This document shows positions 39,654-49,177 of a stretch of 64,000 bases of DNA, piece after piece (the stretch's first letter is position 1; every line of letters begins with the position of its first letter). The notes under the pieces were generated by a model, which was not told the origin of the DNA, searched no databases, and saw only the letters and a program-made list of their open reading frames with translations. Source of the stretch: Williamsia sp. 1138 (lineage in GTDB: Bacteria > Actinomycetota > Actinomycetes > Mycobacteriales > Mycobacteriaceae); contig NZ_MJEJ02000052.1 of NCBI RefSeq assembly GCF_002095435.2, forward strand, positions 248,001 to 312,000, written 5' to 3'. Made by a program: the position numbers and the translations under genes.

Positions 39654-40370
39654 TCAGACGGGGGTGCGGGTGCGCAGGCTTTGTCCCGGCGTCAGATGGC
39701 GGACGAGCGCGTCGCCGATGATCTGAATCAGCGCGACGGTGATCACGAGGGTGACGATGGTCGCGATCATGACGCCGTGGTCGAACCGCTGGTATCCGTA
39801 GGTGACGGCGATGTACCCGAGACCTCCCGCGCCGATCGTGCCGGCGATGGCGGAGTACTCGATCATCGCGATCGTGTTGATCGTCAGTCCACCAACGATG
39901 TTGGGGAGGGCCTCCGGGATCTGGGTCTTCCAGATCACCTGACTGTTGGAGGCGCCGGAAGCCCGGGCCACGTCGATCACCGACGGAGGTACCGAGCGCA
40001 GAGAGTTCTCCACGATCCGGGTGAAGAACGCCACACCGGCGAGCGACATCGGAACCACGGCGGCCGGGATGCCGATGTTCGTGCCGGTGATCCACCTGGT
40101 GAGCGGGATGATGGACGTCATGAGCACCAGAAAGGGGAGGGAACGTCCGATGCTGATCACCCAGGAGAGAGGGGAGTGCAAGGCCTTGTTCTCGTACAGG
40201 CCCCCCGGGGCCAGGTTGTGAATGGTTGCACCCAGAGGCACTCCGACGAGCAGCACGATGACCATCACAATGGACACCATGGTCAGGGTGTCGACGAACG
40301 CGGGTATCAGTAGATCGGGGATCTCGTTGGTGGGAACCGTGATCGCGGCCAGGTGTGTGGTGGTACTCAC
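39654..40370 (-). CDS. MetI-type permease, second copy
   Basis: A 238-residue permease with about five helices and the EAA-loop region VIDVARASGASNSQVIWKTQ; also LPFLVLMTSIIPLTRWITGT and EYSAIAGTIGAGGLGYIAV, all typical of MetI. GTG 40370 overlaps the metN2 stop (GTGA). It is clearly diverged from the metI at 4157, so it is an independent importer and not a recent duplication. Confidence 0.92.
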   Translation of the reverse strand: MSTTTHLAAITVPTNEIPDLLIPAFVDTLTMVSIVMVIVLLVGVPLGATIHNLAPGGLYENKALHSPLSWVISIGRSLPFLVLMTSIIPLTRWITGTNIGIPAAVVPMSLAGVAFFTRIVENSLRSVPPSVIDVARASGASNSQVIWKTQIPEALPNIVGGLTINTIAMIEYSAIAGTIGAGGLGYIAVTYGYQRFDHGVMIATIVTLVITVALIQIIGDALVRHLTPGQSLRTRTPV

Positions 40371-41371
40371 GCGGCCACCTCGACCTGGGATGGTGTCGTG
40401 ACCGAGCCGGCCAGCCCGTGGCGGGCGGCACTGTCGATGAATGCCGCAGCCACCTCGTCGGGGATCGATACCGTGACCGAGCCGATCGACACCCCTTCGA
40501 CGACCTGCACGGCGGCTCCGAGCACGGCGACAGGAGTGGCCAGTTCGGCGCTGATGCGGGTGATCCAGTCGGCCGGTACGCTCGCGGAATTGTAGGTCAA
40601 CTCGACGGACCGCTGGCCGGGCCCGGGGTCCGCGGATGTCCCGCGAGGCCGCAGCGATCGACCCAGCACCGAGGTCGAATCGGTGAGAAGGTCGACCAGC
40701 AAACCTTTTTCGACGATGCGACCAGAATCGAGCCTACCGACGCTGTCGGCGACCTTCACGATGGTGTCCATCTCGTGTGTGATGAACACGACGGCGAGAT
40801 CCAGTTCCTGTCGAACTTCGCGCAGAAGCTCCAGGAACGAATCGGTGGTCTGTGGATCCAACCCGGACGTCGCCTCGTCGGACAACAACACCGATGGGCG
40901 TAGCGCGAGGGCGCGGGCGATGCCGACCCGCTGGCGCTGACCACCGGAGAGTTGATGTGGGTACAGGGTTGCGCGATCGGTGAGACCGACCCGATCGAGG
41001 AGTTCGTTCACCCTGCTCCGGGTCTGGACCTTGGTGACGCCCAAGAACTCCAGCGGCAGGGCCACGTTCTCGGCCGCCGTGCGGCGCGACAGCAGACTCG
41101 ACGACTGGAACACCGTCCCGATACGTCGGCGGGCATCACGCAATGCGCTGCTGCCGAGTTCGGTGAGGTTCTGGTTGTTCACCACCACCTTTCCGGACGT
41201 CGGCCGTTCCAGCAGGTTCAAACAGTGTGCGAGCGTGCTCTTTCCGGCGCCGCTGGGGCCGACGATGGCGAAGATCTCTCCGGGGTCGACTGTGAAGCTC
41301 ACGTCGTCGAGAACGGTGGTCGCCGCGGGGCCGGAGCCATAGATCTTCCCGAGCTTTTCTACTTCGATCAC
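40367..41371 (-). CDS. MetN-type ATPase, second copy
   Basis: A 334-residue ABC ATPase: Walker A GPSGAGKST, signature LSGGQRQR, Walker B VLLSDEATSGLDP, switch ITHEMD. A NIL/ACT-like C-terminal domain is present (from about SVELTYNSASVPADWITRIS), so it probably responds to methionine or a related ligand. GTG 41371 gives the usual MetN start (VIEVEKLGKIYG); an in-frame ATG at 41437 would add 22 non-conserved residues. The 237 bases upstream, 41372-41608, hold no gene; an SAM-riboswitch match was not found. Confidence 0.92.
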   Translation of the reverse strand: MIEVEKLGKIYGSGPAATTVLDDVSFTVDPGEIFAIVGPSGAGKSTLAHCLNLLERPTSGKVVVNNQNLTELGSSALRDARRRIGTVFQSSSLLSRRTAAENVALPLEFLGVTKVQTRSRVNELLDRVGLTDRATLYPHQLSGGQRQRVGIARALALRPSVLLSDEATSGLDPQTTDSFLELLREVRQELDLAVVFITHEMDTIVKVADSVGRLDSGRIVEKGLLVDLLTDSTSVLGRSLRPRGTSADPGPGQRSVELTYNSASVPADWITRISAELATPVAVLGAAVQVVEGVSIGSVTVSIPDEVAAAFIDSAARHGLAGSVTTPSQVEVAA

Positions 41372-41608
41372 GGAGGGTGTCTTTCTCAGCAAGTGGTCCG
41401 ACGCCAGGCGCGGCGGTACGCCAGTCATCCTGGCCACCGGCTGCGGATCGGGACACCTTTGCGATCAGTGTGACCGCAAGTGGACGGGTGCTCATAGCGG
41501 TCCGAGGGTCGATTGAACTGAAAAGAACCTGATGTCATTTCCTCTGCGTTAGGGTTGCTCCACGGTGCGGATGGGGCTCGGTAGTCGCCGGACACAGGGG
41601 AGCGCAGA

Positions 41609-43438
41609 GTGATCAGCAAAGCAGCGGGCAAGGTCGGCGAACACGGCGCCGAGGAGGCAGGTCGTGAGGAATCCGGTCACACGGTAGGGGTCCGCGACCT
41701 GCTCTCCGGCATCGCGGAGATGCGACACGATCTTCCGTCGATCGCGCGAAGTCTGCCCGCTCTGGCCGATCACCGGCGATCGCGGAAGATGACCATCGGC
41801 AAACGATTCCAGCAGGTGGCGGCGGCCCACGCCGAGCGTCCGTTCCTGCGGTTCGCCGGCGAATCGATCTCGTACGCGGAGGCGAATCGGACGGTCAACC
41901 GGTACGCGTCGCTGCTGTCTGCCCGTGGCGTCGGGGCCGGTGATGTGGTCGCGATCTGCTCACAGAACAAGCCCGGCATCGTGCTCGCCACGCTTGCCAC
42001 CGTCAAACTGGGTGCGACGGCGGGCATGCTCAATTACAACCAGCGCGGCGAGGTACTGACGCACAGTCTCGGGTTGCTGAAGGCGACGATCTTGCTCGTC
42101 GACTCCGACGTCTGCGATGCGTTCGATTCGGTTCCCGAGGATGCGTTGCCGGCGACGACCCTGAGTTTTCTCGACCTTCACGAGGAATCAGCCGGCCTGT
42201 CCGATCGCAACCCGTCGATCACGGCGCAGCTGCCCGCTTCGACCACGGCGTTCTACATCTTCACCTCGGGTACCACCGGGATGCCGAAGGCGAGCGTGAT
42301 GTCACACTCGCGGTGGCTCGCTGCGATGTCCGGAATCGGCGGTGTGGGAATACGTTTGAGAGAAGACGACACGATGTACGCATCGCTGCCGTTCTATCAC
42401 AACAACGCGCTGACAGTGTCCCTCGCATCCGTGCTGTCCGGCGGTGCCTGCCTGGCCATCGGCAAACGATTCTCTGCCTCTACCTTTTGGGACGACATCG
42501 CCCTCAACAAGGCGACCGCATTCTGTTACATCGGTGAACTGTGCCGGTATCTGCTCGCTCAGCCGCCGTCGCCCGCGGACCGGGAGCACTCTGTTCGCCT
42601 GGTGGTGGGCAACGGTTTACGTCCGGGCATCTGGGATGAGTTCACGCAGCGGTTCGGGATCACGCGGGTGGTGGAGTTCTACTCGGCCAGCGAAGCGAAC
42701 ATCGGCTTCATCAACATGTTCAATGCGCGGAAGACGGTCGGGTTCTGTCCGCTGCCCTTCGCGATCGTCGACTACGATCCAGATACCGGTGAGCCCCTGC
42801 GTGGGGGAGACGGACGGTTGATCGAGCTCCCCAAAGGCGCTGCGGGACTGCTGGTGTCCAAGATCAGCGAGCGGGTTCCGTTCGACGGGTACACCGACCC
42901 CGAGGCGTCGTCGAAGAAGATCGTCACGAATGCTTTCAAAGACGGGGATCGCTGGTTCAACACCGGCGACCTCGTTCGCGGGCAGGGGTTTTCACACATC
43001 GCCTTCGTCGACCGGCTCGGTGACACCTTCCGGTGGAAGGGCGAGAACGTCGCCACCACGGAGGTCGAGAACGTGCTCGACGGATCCGGCCAGGTGGCGC
43101 AGTCGGTGGTGTTCGGTGTCGCGATCCCCGGGACCGACGGAAGAGCGGGGATGGCGGCGGTCACCCTTGGCACCGGCGAGTCGCTCGATACCAGAGCACT
43201 GGCCGACCACCTCAGTCGGCAGTTGCCCGGCTACGCCACGCCGCTGTTCATCCGGGTGGTCGAAGAACTGGCGCACACCTCCACCTTCAAGAGCGTCAAG
43301 GTCGCGTTACGGGACGAGGGTTACTCCGAGACCGGCGACGACGAGGTCTATGTGTTCGTCGGCGGTACCGACGGCTACGCGCCGTTCTACGACGGATACG
43401 TCGATGAGGTCGCTGCACGCAGCATGCCGCGCACGTAG
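41609..43438 (+). CDS. fadD6: Long-chain fatty-acyl-CoA synthetase, FadD6/FATP-like
   Basis: A 609-residue AMP-forming acyl-CoA synthetase of the FATP/SLC27 branch. AMP-binding core YIFTSGTTGMPKASVMSH; EFYSASEANIGFINMFN; RWFNTGDLVRGQGFSHIAF and DRLGDTFRWKGENVATTEVE; C-terminal HTSTFKSVKVALRDEGY with FYDGYVDEVAAR typical of this branch. The N-terminal ~55 residues are not part of the enzyme core. GGGAG lies 7 bases before GTG 41609. It activates imported long or very-long-chain fatty acids. Confidence 0.9.
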   Translation: MISKAAGKVGEHGAEEAGREESGHTVGVRDLLSGIAEMRHDLPSIARSLPALADHRRSRKMTIGKRFQQVAAAHAERPFLRFAGESISYAEANRTVNRYASLLSARGVGAGDVVAICSQNKPGIVLATLATVKLGATAGMLNYNQRGEVLTHSLGLLKATILLVDSDVCDAFDSVPEDALPATTLSFLDLHEESAGLSDRNPSITAQLPASTTAFYIFTSGTTGMPKASVMSHSRWLAAMSGIGGVGIRLREDDTMYASLPFYHNNALTVSLASVLSGGACLAIGKRFSASTFWDDIALNKATAFCYIGELCRYLLAQPPSPADREHSVRLVVGNGLRPGIWDEFTQRFGITRVVEFYSASEANIGFINMFNARKTVGFCPLPFAIVDYDPDTGEPLRGGDGRLIELPKGAAGLLVSKISERVPFDGYTDPEASSKKIVTNAFKDGDRWFNTGDLVRGQGFSHIAFVDRLGDTFRWKGENVATTEVENVLDGSGQVAQSVVFGVAIPGTDGRAGMAAVTLGTGESLDTRALADHLSRQLPGYATPLFIRVVEELAHTSTFKSVKVALRDEGYSETGDDEVYVFVGGTDGYAPFYDGYVDEVAARSMPRT

Positions 43439-43535
43439 CTCGTCGCCGGGCTGTTTCGCCGAGGCGTGCCGCAACTGGTGCTCACCTCACCGCCGGTGAG
43501 CCATCCATCCCACTGGTGGGGTAGGTTTCGGCGTT

Positions 43536-44264
43536 GTGGCAGAAGTGGCGTTCCTCGTTGTCGCCGGATTCTTCTCCGGCGTGGTGGGTTACGTGACCGG
43601 TATCGCCTCACTCGTGAGCTATCCGGCTCTGTTGCTCGTAGGTCTACCGCCCATCACGGCCAACGTCACCAACACGGTCGCGTTGATCCCGGTCGGTATC
43701 GGGAGTGCCACACAGGCTCGCGCGTCGATCACCTTCGACCGCAGACTCGGTCTCCTTCTCGGCGCCGCCGCAGCGGGTGGTCTCGTCGGCTCGGTGGTCC
43801 TGCTGCTCACCCCCGCGACTACATTCGAGGCGCTCGTGCCGTATCTCGTTGCGTTCGCGGCCCTCGCGGTGTTGTGTCAACCGCTGATCAGGCGGCTCTC
43901 GGGCCACCGCGATGCACCGACGGTGTTCGGGATCGGCGTCTTCGTCATCGGTATCTACGGCGGCTACTTCGGCGCCGGGGCCGGAATCATCTTCATGGCC
44001 CTGGCGTTGCTGGCCACCGGCCAGACGATGTTCCAGGCGACGCTGCTCAAGTCGCTGCTGTTGTGTGCGTCGAATCTCGTTGCATCGGTGGCGTTCGCAT
44101 TCTTCTTCTCCATCGACTGGGTGGCGGCGGCCAGCATGGGCATCGGCTGCCTCGCGGGTGGGTGGATCGGACCACCCGTCGTCGCCCGGTTACCGGTCTC
44201 CGTGCTGCGCACCGCCATCGCGTTCAGCGGCTTCGGGCTCGCGATCTGGCTCGCATTCCGGTAG
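43536..44264 (+). CDS. TSUP/TauE-SafE-family membrane permease
   Basis: A 242-residue protein with about seven to eight hydrophobic helices and the two TSUP repeats: GFFSGVVGYVTGIASLVSYP with NVTNTVALIPVGIG, and GIYGGYFGAGAGIIFMALAL with MFQATLLKSLLLCASNLVAS. The family moves organosulfonates, sulfite or other anions; the substrate is unknown. GTG 43536 lies about 10 bases after a GGGTAGG. It converges with the CoA-transferase, 12 bases apart. Confidence 0.88.
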   Translation: MAEVAFLVVAGFFSGVVGYVTGIASLVSYPALLLVGLPPITANVTNTVALIPVGIGSATQARASITFDRRLGLLLGAAAAGGLVGSVVLLLTPATTFEALVPYLVAFAALAVLCQPLIRRLSGHRDAPTVFGIGVFVIGIYGGYFGAGAGIIFMALALLATGQTMFQATLLKSLLLCASNLVASVAFAFFFSIDWVAAASMGIGCLAGGWIGPPVVARLPVSVLRTAIAFSGFGLAIWLAFR

Positions 44265-44276
44265 CTGGACGCAGAG

Positions 44277-45509
44277 TCAGATGATCCCGTCTTCCGCCAG
44301 CGTGCCCAGCTCGTCCTCGCTCAAGTTCAGAAGCGAGCCATAGACTTCCGAGTTGTGCTGGCCAGGGGCGGCCGAACCGGCGTTCCGGATCCGGCCAGGG
44401 GTACCCGTCAACTGCGGCACGATCCCGGGGCCGCGCACGTTCTCGCCGATCCGTTCGTCGAAGTGGTCTGCGATCATGCCCCGAGCGATCAGCTGAGGAT
44501 CGTTGATCACCTCGGCGACGGTATTGATCGGCCCGACAACGACTCCGGCACCGCTGAGCCGCTCGATCAATCCGTCGTGCGGTTGTTCGGCGGTCCAGGC
44601 CGCGATGAGCTCGTCGAGTTCGTCCTGATTCTCGCCGCGCGCGCCGTGGGTGGCGAATCGGGGGTCGCTGCTCAGCTCGGGCTGTCCCATCACCGCGCAC
44701 AACCGGGCGAAGACGGTGTCCTGGTTGGCCCCGATGACGACCATCCGGCCCTCTGCGGTGGGATAGATGTTCGAGGGCGCGATGCCCGCGAGCCGGGTAC
44801 CGGACGGACCACGGACGATGCCGCCCTGGTCGTAATCGGGAATCGTGGATTCCTGGATCGCCAGACAGGATTCGTTCAGCGCGGTGTCGACGATCTGACC
44901 TTCCCCGGTGATCGTGCGCCGGTAGAGGGCTGCCAGCGCTCCGTGCACTGCGAACATGCCCGCCAACGTGTCTCCGAGCGACAGCGCGAGCCGAGGCGGC
45001 GGTTGATCGGGATAGCCGTTGAGGTGGCGTAGTCCGCTGACGGCTTCGGCGACCGAGGCGTAGCCGGCGCGGCCCGCGTCCGGTCCGGTCTGCCCGTAGC
45101 CCGACACCCGCACGAGGATGATGCCCCGATTTCGTTCGCGGAGTGTGTCGTAACCCAGTTCCAGCTTCTCGAGCGTCCCCGGCCGGAAGTTCTCGACGAT
45201 GATGTCCGAGGCGTCGACGAGTTGAAGGAACAGTTCGCGGCCACGGTCGCTGCGCAGGTCCAGCGTGACCGCGCGCTTGTTGCGGGCGTAGACGGTCCAC
45301 AGGAAACGATGTCCGTCGCGCTCTGCCTGACCCCAGCCCCGCAGCGGGTCGGGCTTGCCCGGTGCCTCGATCTTGATGACGTCGGCACCCAGGTCACCCA
45401 TGAGACGCGCTCCGAACGGACCGGCGATGAGTGAGCCCAACTCCAGCACCCGAACTCCGTCGAGCGCACCCGTGGGCGACTGCGTGTCCTCCACCGTGTT
45501 CTCCTCCAT
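44277..45509 (-). CDS. CaiB/BaiF-family class III CoA-transferase
   Basis: A ~410-residue class III acyl-CoA transferase. Signatures: VRVLELGSLIAGPFGARLMG, DLGADVIKIEAPGKPDPLRG, ASDIIVENFRPGTLEKLELG (catalytic Asp in the family lies near) and SLGDTLAGMFAVHGALAALY. The enzyme moves CoA between carboxylates; donor and acceptor are unknown. ATG 45509 follows GGTGAG; ATG 45527 adds six residues and is also possible. It is divergent from the AAA+ gene with about 120 bases between. Confidence 0.88.
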   Translation of the reverse strand: MEENTVEDTQSPTGALDGVRVLELGSLIAGPFGARLMGDLGADVIKIEAPGKPDPLRGWGQAERDGHRFLWTVYARNKRAVTLDLRSDRGRELFLQLVDASDIIVENFRPGTLEKLELGYDTLRERNRGIILVRVSGYGQTGPDAGRAGYASVAEAVSGLRHLNGYPDQPPPRLALSLGDTLAGMFAVHGALAALYRRTITGEGQIVDTALNESCLAIQESTIPDYDQGGIVRGPSGTRLAGIAPSNIYPTAEGRMVVIGANQDTVFARLCAVMGQPELSSDPRFATHGARGENQDELDELIAAWTAEQPHDGLIERLSGAGVVVGPINTVAEVINDPQLIARGMIADHFDERIGENVRGPGIVPQLTGTPGRIRNAGSAAPGQHNSEVYGSLLNLSEDELGTLAEDGII

Positions 45510-45627
45510 CGATCCAGTCTCACCCATCGGCTCGCCGGGGCGATCGACACCCCCGCAGCGGCGCCGACGGTTCCTCTGCAGGCGTAAAGGAGTGCGTTTC
45601 TGCGGTAGTGCTCGTAGCGTGGAAGGG

Positions 45628-47043
45628 GTGAGCACACCCCACACCGCGAATATCACCACTGCCCACCCCTCGCCGCGCACCCTCGGGGAGCTGCGCGCGT
45701 CCGGTCATGTGCAGCGCAGCGTCAAAGACGAGATCCGCCACAACCTGCTGACGAAGCTCCGTGCAGGTGACGATCCGTGGCCCGGGATCCTCGGGTTCGA
45801 GGCCACCGTCATCCCGCAGCTCGAACGGGCGTTGCTGGCCGGGCACGACGTCGTCATGCTCGGTGAACGCGGCCAGGGCAAGACCCGGCTATTGCGCACC
45901 ATCTCGGGACTCCTCGACGAGTGGACGCCCGTCATCGACGGCTCCGAACTCGCCGAGCACCCCTTCGAGCCCATCACCCCGGCGTCCATCCGCAAGGCCG
46001 CCAACCTGCAGGAAGACCTCCCTATCGGCTGGTTGCACCGTAGTGAGCGGTACAGGGAAAAGCTCGCGACCCCGGATACCTCGGTAGGCGACCTCGTCGG
46101 CGACGTCGATCCGATGAAGGTGGCCGAGGGGCGCAGTCTCGGCGACCCCGAGACCATCCACTTCGGACTGATCCCTCGCGCACACCGCGGCATCGTCGCC
46201 ATCAACGAGCTGCCCGATCTTGCCGAGCGGATTCAGGTCGCGATGCTCAACGTGATGGAAGAACGCGACATCCAGGTCCGCGGCTACAGCCTGCGCCTGC
46301 CGCTCGACGTCGTCCTGATGGCCAGCGCGAACCCTGAGGACTACACGAACCGCGGCCGGATCATCACCCCGCTCAAGGACCGTTTCGGCGCCGAGATCCG
46401 CACCCACTATCCGATCGAATTGGACGACGAGATCGCGGTCATCGAGCAGGAAGCCGACCTGATGGCAACCGTGCCGACGTTCCTGGTCGAGATCATCGCC
46501 CGGTTCACCCGGCATGTACGCGATCACCCGGCAATCGATCAGCGCTCCGGCGTCTCTGCGCGCTTCGCCATCGCCGGTGCGGAGACCGTCGCGGCTGCAG
46601 CGCTGCATCGTTCGGCGGTTCTCGGCGAGGAGTTCCCGGTGGCCCGCATCGTTGATCTCTCTTCGGTGATCGAGGTGCTGCGCGGCAAGGTCGAGTTCGA
46701 ATCCGGGGAAGAGGGTCGCGAACTCGAGATCCTCGAACACCTGCTGCGCAAGTCGACCGCGGACACCGTCCGAGCGCACCTCGGTGGGGTCGACCTCGCC
46801 ACGCTCGTCACCGCACTCGAGGCCAGCGAACCGATCGTCACCGGCGACCGGGTCTCGGCGTCGCAGCTGCTCAGCTCGATGCCCGAGGGCACTGAGCCGG
46901 TGGTCAACAAGATCGCCGAACGCTTCGACATCACCGACGAGGGTGAGCGGGCCAGTGCGTTGGAGCTCGCCCTCGAGGGGCTGTTCCTGGCGCGGCGGAT
47001 CGGCAAAGAGGCCGACGAAGAGGGCCAGACCATTTATGGCTAG
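45628..47043 (+). CDS. AAA+ ATPase of the magnesium-chelatase/MoxR type (Rv0958-like)
   Basis: A 471-residue AAA+ ATPase. Walker A is GERGQGKT (Gly79-Thr86). IVAINELPDLAERIQVAMLN contains the Walker B and the hydrophobic core, MASANPEDYTNRGRIITPLK is sensor 1 and the arginine finger, and RSGVSARFAIAGAE is the lid. It resembles ChlI-like subunits but there is no chelatase H subunit here, so it is more likely a MoxR-like remodelling ATPase. It works with the VWA protein 30 bases downstream, as Rv0958-Rv0959 do in Mtb. GTG 45628 is immediately after GGAAGGG, a short spacing. Confidence 0.88.
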   Translation: MSTPHTANITTAHPSPRTLGELRASGHVQRSVKDEIRHNLLTKLRAGDDPWPGILGFEATVIPQLERALLAGHDVVMLGERGQGKTRLLRTISGLLDEWTPVIDGSELAEHPFEPITPASIRKAANLQEDLPIGWLHRSERYREKLATPDTSVGDLVGDVDPMKVAEGRSLGDPETIHFGLIPRAHRGIVAINELPDLAERIQVAMLNVMEERDIQVRGYSLRLPLDVVLMASANPEDYTNRGRIITPLKDRFGAEIRTHYPIELDDEIAVIEQEADLMATVPTFLVEIIARFTRHVRDHPAIDQRSGVSARFAIAGAETVAAAALHRSAVLGEEFPVARIVDLSSVIEVLRGKVEFESGEEGRELEILEHLLRKSTADTVRAHLGGVDLATLVTALEASEPIVTGDRVSASQLLSSMPEGTEPVVNKIAERFDITDEGERASALELALEGLFLARRIGKEADEEGQTIYG

Positions 47044-47073
47044 AGACCACTAGATCTTTCGACGGGAAACATC

Positions 47074-49077
47074 ATGGCCCGCAGTAATTTTCATCGCGCA
47101 CGGTATTTGCGCTACACCGGTGGACCCGACCCACTCGCACCGCCCGTCGATCTGCGTGAAGCACTCGACGCCATCGGTGACGACGTGATGGCCGGCGGTT
47201 CACCACAGGCTGCGATGCGGGAGTACCTGCGCCGCGGCAGCGAGAACATGCGGGGCCTCGACGAGCTCCGCGAGATGGTGAACAAGCGGCGCGAAGAGAT
47301 CCTGAAGTCGCGCAACCTGAACGGGACCTTCGAGGAGATCCGGCAGCTGCTCGACGACGCGGTACTCGACGAACGCAAGCAACTCGCGCGTGACCTTGAC
47401 GACGAGGCCCGGTTCGCGGAGATGCAGATCCAGAACCTCCCGACGTCCACCGCGCAGGCGGTGCAGGACCTCGCCAATTACGACTGGCGCAGTCCCGAGG
47501 CCAAGGAGAAGTACGACAAGATCAAAGATCTGCTGGGCCGGGAGTTGCTCGACCAGCGCTTCGCCGGCATGAAGGAAGCCCTCGAAGGGGCGACCGAAGA
47601 GGACAAACAGCGCATCACCGACATGCTCAAGGATCTCAACGAGCTGTTGGCGGCCCATAATCGCGGCGACGACACCACCGAGCAATTCGGCGAGTTCATG
47701 GACAAGCACGGCGAGTTCTTCCCCGAGAATCCTAAGAACACCGACGAGCTGATCGATTCGCTCGCCGCCCGTGCCGCTGCCGCGCAGCAGTTCTACAACT
47801 CTTTGTCAGATGAGCAGCGCGCCGAGCTCGATCAGTTGTCGCAACAGGCTTTCGGGTCACCGGATCTGATGAGCCAGCTCTCGCAGATGGATTCGCAACT
47901 CCAACAAGCCCGTCCGGGTATGGGGTGGGGCGAAGGCCAGGACTTCGAGGGCGGCCAGGGCATGGGTATGGGTGAAGGCGCCGGAGCCCTGCAGGATCTC
48001 GCCGAGCTGGAGTCGCTGTCGGAGCAGTTGTCACAGCAGTATTCGGGCGCGCACCTCGATGACGTCGACCTCGACGCGCTGGCCCGCCAGCTCGGTGCCG
48101 ACGCGGCCGTCGACGCCAGGACCCTGTCCGAGTTGGAGAAGGCACTCAAAGAGCAGGGGCTGCTCGAGAAGGGCAGCGACGGCCAGCTGCGCCTGTCGCC
48201 GAAAGCGATGCGGCAACTGGGTCAGTCGATCTTCAAGGATGTGGCAGAGCAGCTCTCGGGTCGCGGCGGTGATCGTCAGACGCGCCGGTCGGGACAGGCG
48301 GGGGAGCCCACGGGCTCTTCTCGTGAATGGGAGTTCGGCGACACCGAACCGTGGGACGTCACCCGCACGGTCTCGAATGCCGTGTTGCGCACCATTTCCG
48401 AAGATCCCGACAAGCTGCACGCCGGTAACGGGATGCTCCGCGACGGAGTGAGGATCAACGTCCGTGACGTGGAGGTCGGCGAGACCGAGGCGAGGAGCCA
48501 GGCCGCGGTCGCCCTGCTGGTGGACACCTCGTTCTCGATGTGGCTGGAGAATCGCTGGACGCCGATGAAGCGAACGGCGATGGCGCTCAACCACCTGATC
48601 TCCACCCGGTTCCGTTCCGACGAGCTCGAACTGATCTCCTTCGGGCACTATGCCCGCACACTCGAGATGAGCGAGCTGATCGGCCTGGACGGCATGCGCC
48701 AGCAGGGCACCAACCTGCATCACGCATTGCTGCTGGCGCAACGGCATTTTCGGAAGCATCCCAACGCCCAGCCTGTGGTGCTGATCGTCACCGACGGCGA
48801 GCCGACCGCTCATCTGCTGCCGGGTGGTGAGCCGTTCTTCTACTATCCGCCGCATCCGGCGACCCTCGGAGCAACCGTCCGGGAGTTGGACAACGTGGCC
48901 AGGATGGGCGCTCAGGTCAGCATCTTCCGGCTCGGCGACGACCCGGGTCTCGTGCAGTTCGTCGACCAGATGGCCCGCAGGGTGTCGGGGCGCGTGGTGG
49001 CCCCTGATCTCGACGGTCTCGGCGCTGCGGTGGTCGGTGACTACCTCGGTGGCAAACGTCGTCGCGGCCGGCGCTGA
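47074..49077 (+). CDS. VWA-domain protein, partner of the AAA+ ATPase (Rv0959-like)
   Basis: A 667-residue protein. The N-terminal ~400 residues are helical and Gln/Glu/Leu-rich, including a Gly/Met-rich segment ~285-300 (GWGEGQDFEGGQGMGMGEGA). The C-terminal ~220 residues are a von Willebrand A domain with a complete MIDAS start Asp484-x-Ser486-x-Ser488 in LLVDTSFSMWLENRW, and LIVTDGEPTAHLLPGG later. The pair is probably a MoxR/ChlI-VWA metal- or substrate-remodelling machine, role unknown. Confidence 0.9.
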   Translation: MARSNFHRARYLRYTGGPDPLAPPVDLREALDAIGDDVMAGGSPQAAMREYLRRGSENMRGLDELREMVNKRREEILKSRNLNGTFEEIRQLLDDAVLDERKQLARDLDDEARFAEMQIQNLPTSTAQAVQDLANYDWRSPEAKEKYDKIKDLLGRELLDQRFAGMKEALEGATEEDKQRITDMLKDLNELLAAHNRGDDTTEQFGEFMDKHGEFFPENPKNTDELIDSLAARAAAAQQFYNSLSDEQRAELDQLSQQAFGSPDLMSQLSQMDSQLQQARPGMGWGEGQDFEGGQGMGMGEGAGALQDLAELESLSEQLSQQYSGAHLDDVDLDALARQLGADAAVDARTLSELEKALKEQGLLEKGSDGQLRLSPKAMRQLGQSIFKDVAEQLSGRGGDRQTRRSGQAGEPTGSSREWEFGDTEPWDVTRTVSNAVLRTISEDPDKLHAGNGMLRDGVRINVRDVEVGETEARSQAAVALLVDTSFSMWLENRWTPMKRTAMALNHLISTRFRSDELELISFGHYARTLEMSELIGLDGMRQQGTNLHHALLLAQRHFRKHPNAQPVVLIVTDGEPTAHLLPGGEPFFYYPPHPATLGATVRELDNVARMGAQVSIFRLGDDPGLVQFVDQMARRVSGRVVAPDLDGLGAAVVGDYLGGKRRRGRR

Positions 49078-49177
49078 CCCGCGTGGATGGGGAGTCGGCG
49101 TCTAGTCCTGAAGTAGGGGGTCGGCACTCCGTCCGGAGTTGGATGCACAAACGGGCTGCACACCATACTGTTCAGGC

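Noticed and set aside
41372-41608. SAM riboswitch or leader peptide before the second metN
   Set aside because: No SAM-I, SAM-II or SAM-IV core could be matched by eye, and the short frames there lack Met or Cys runs; a covariance-model search would settle it.
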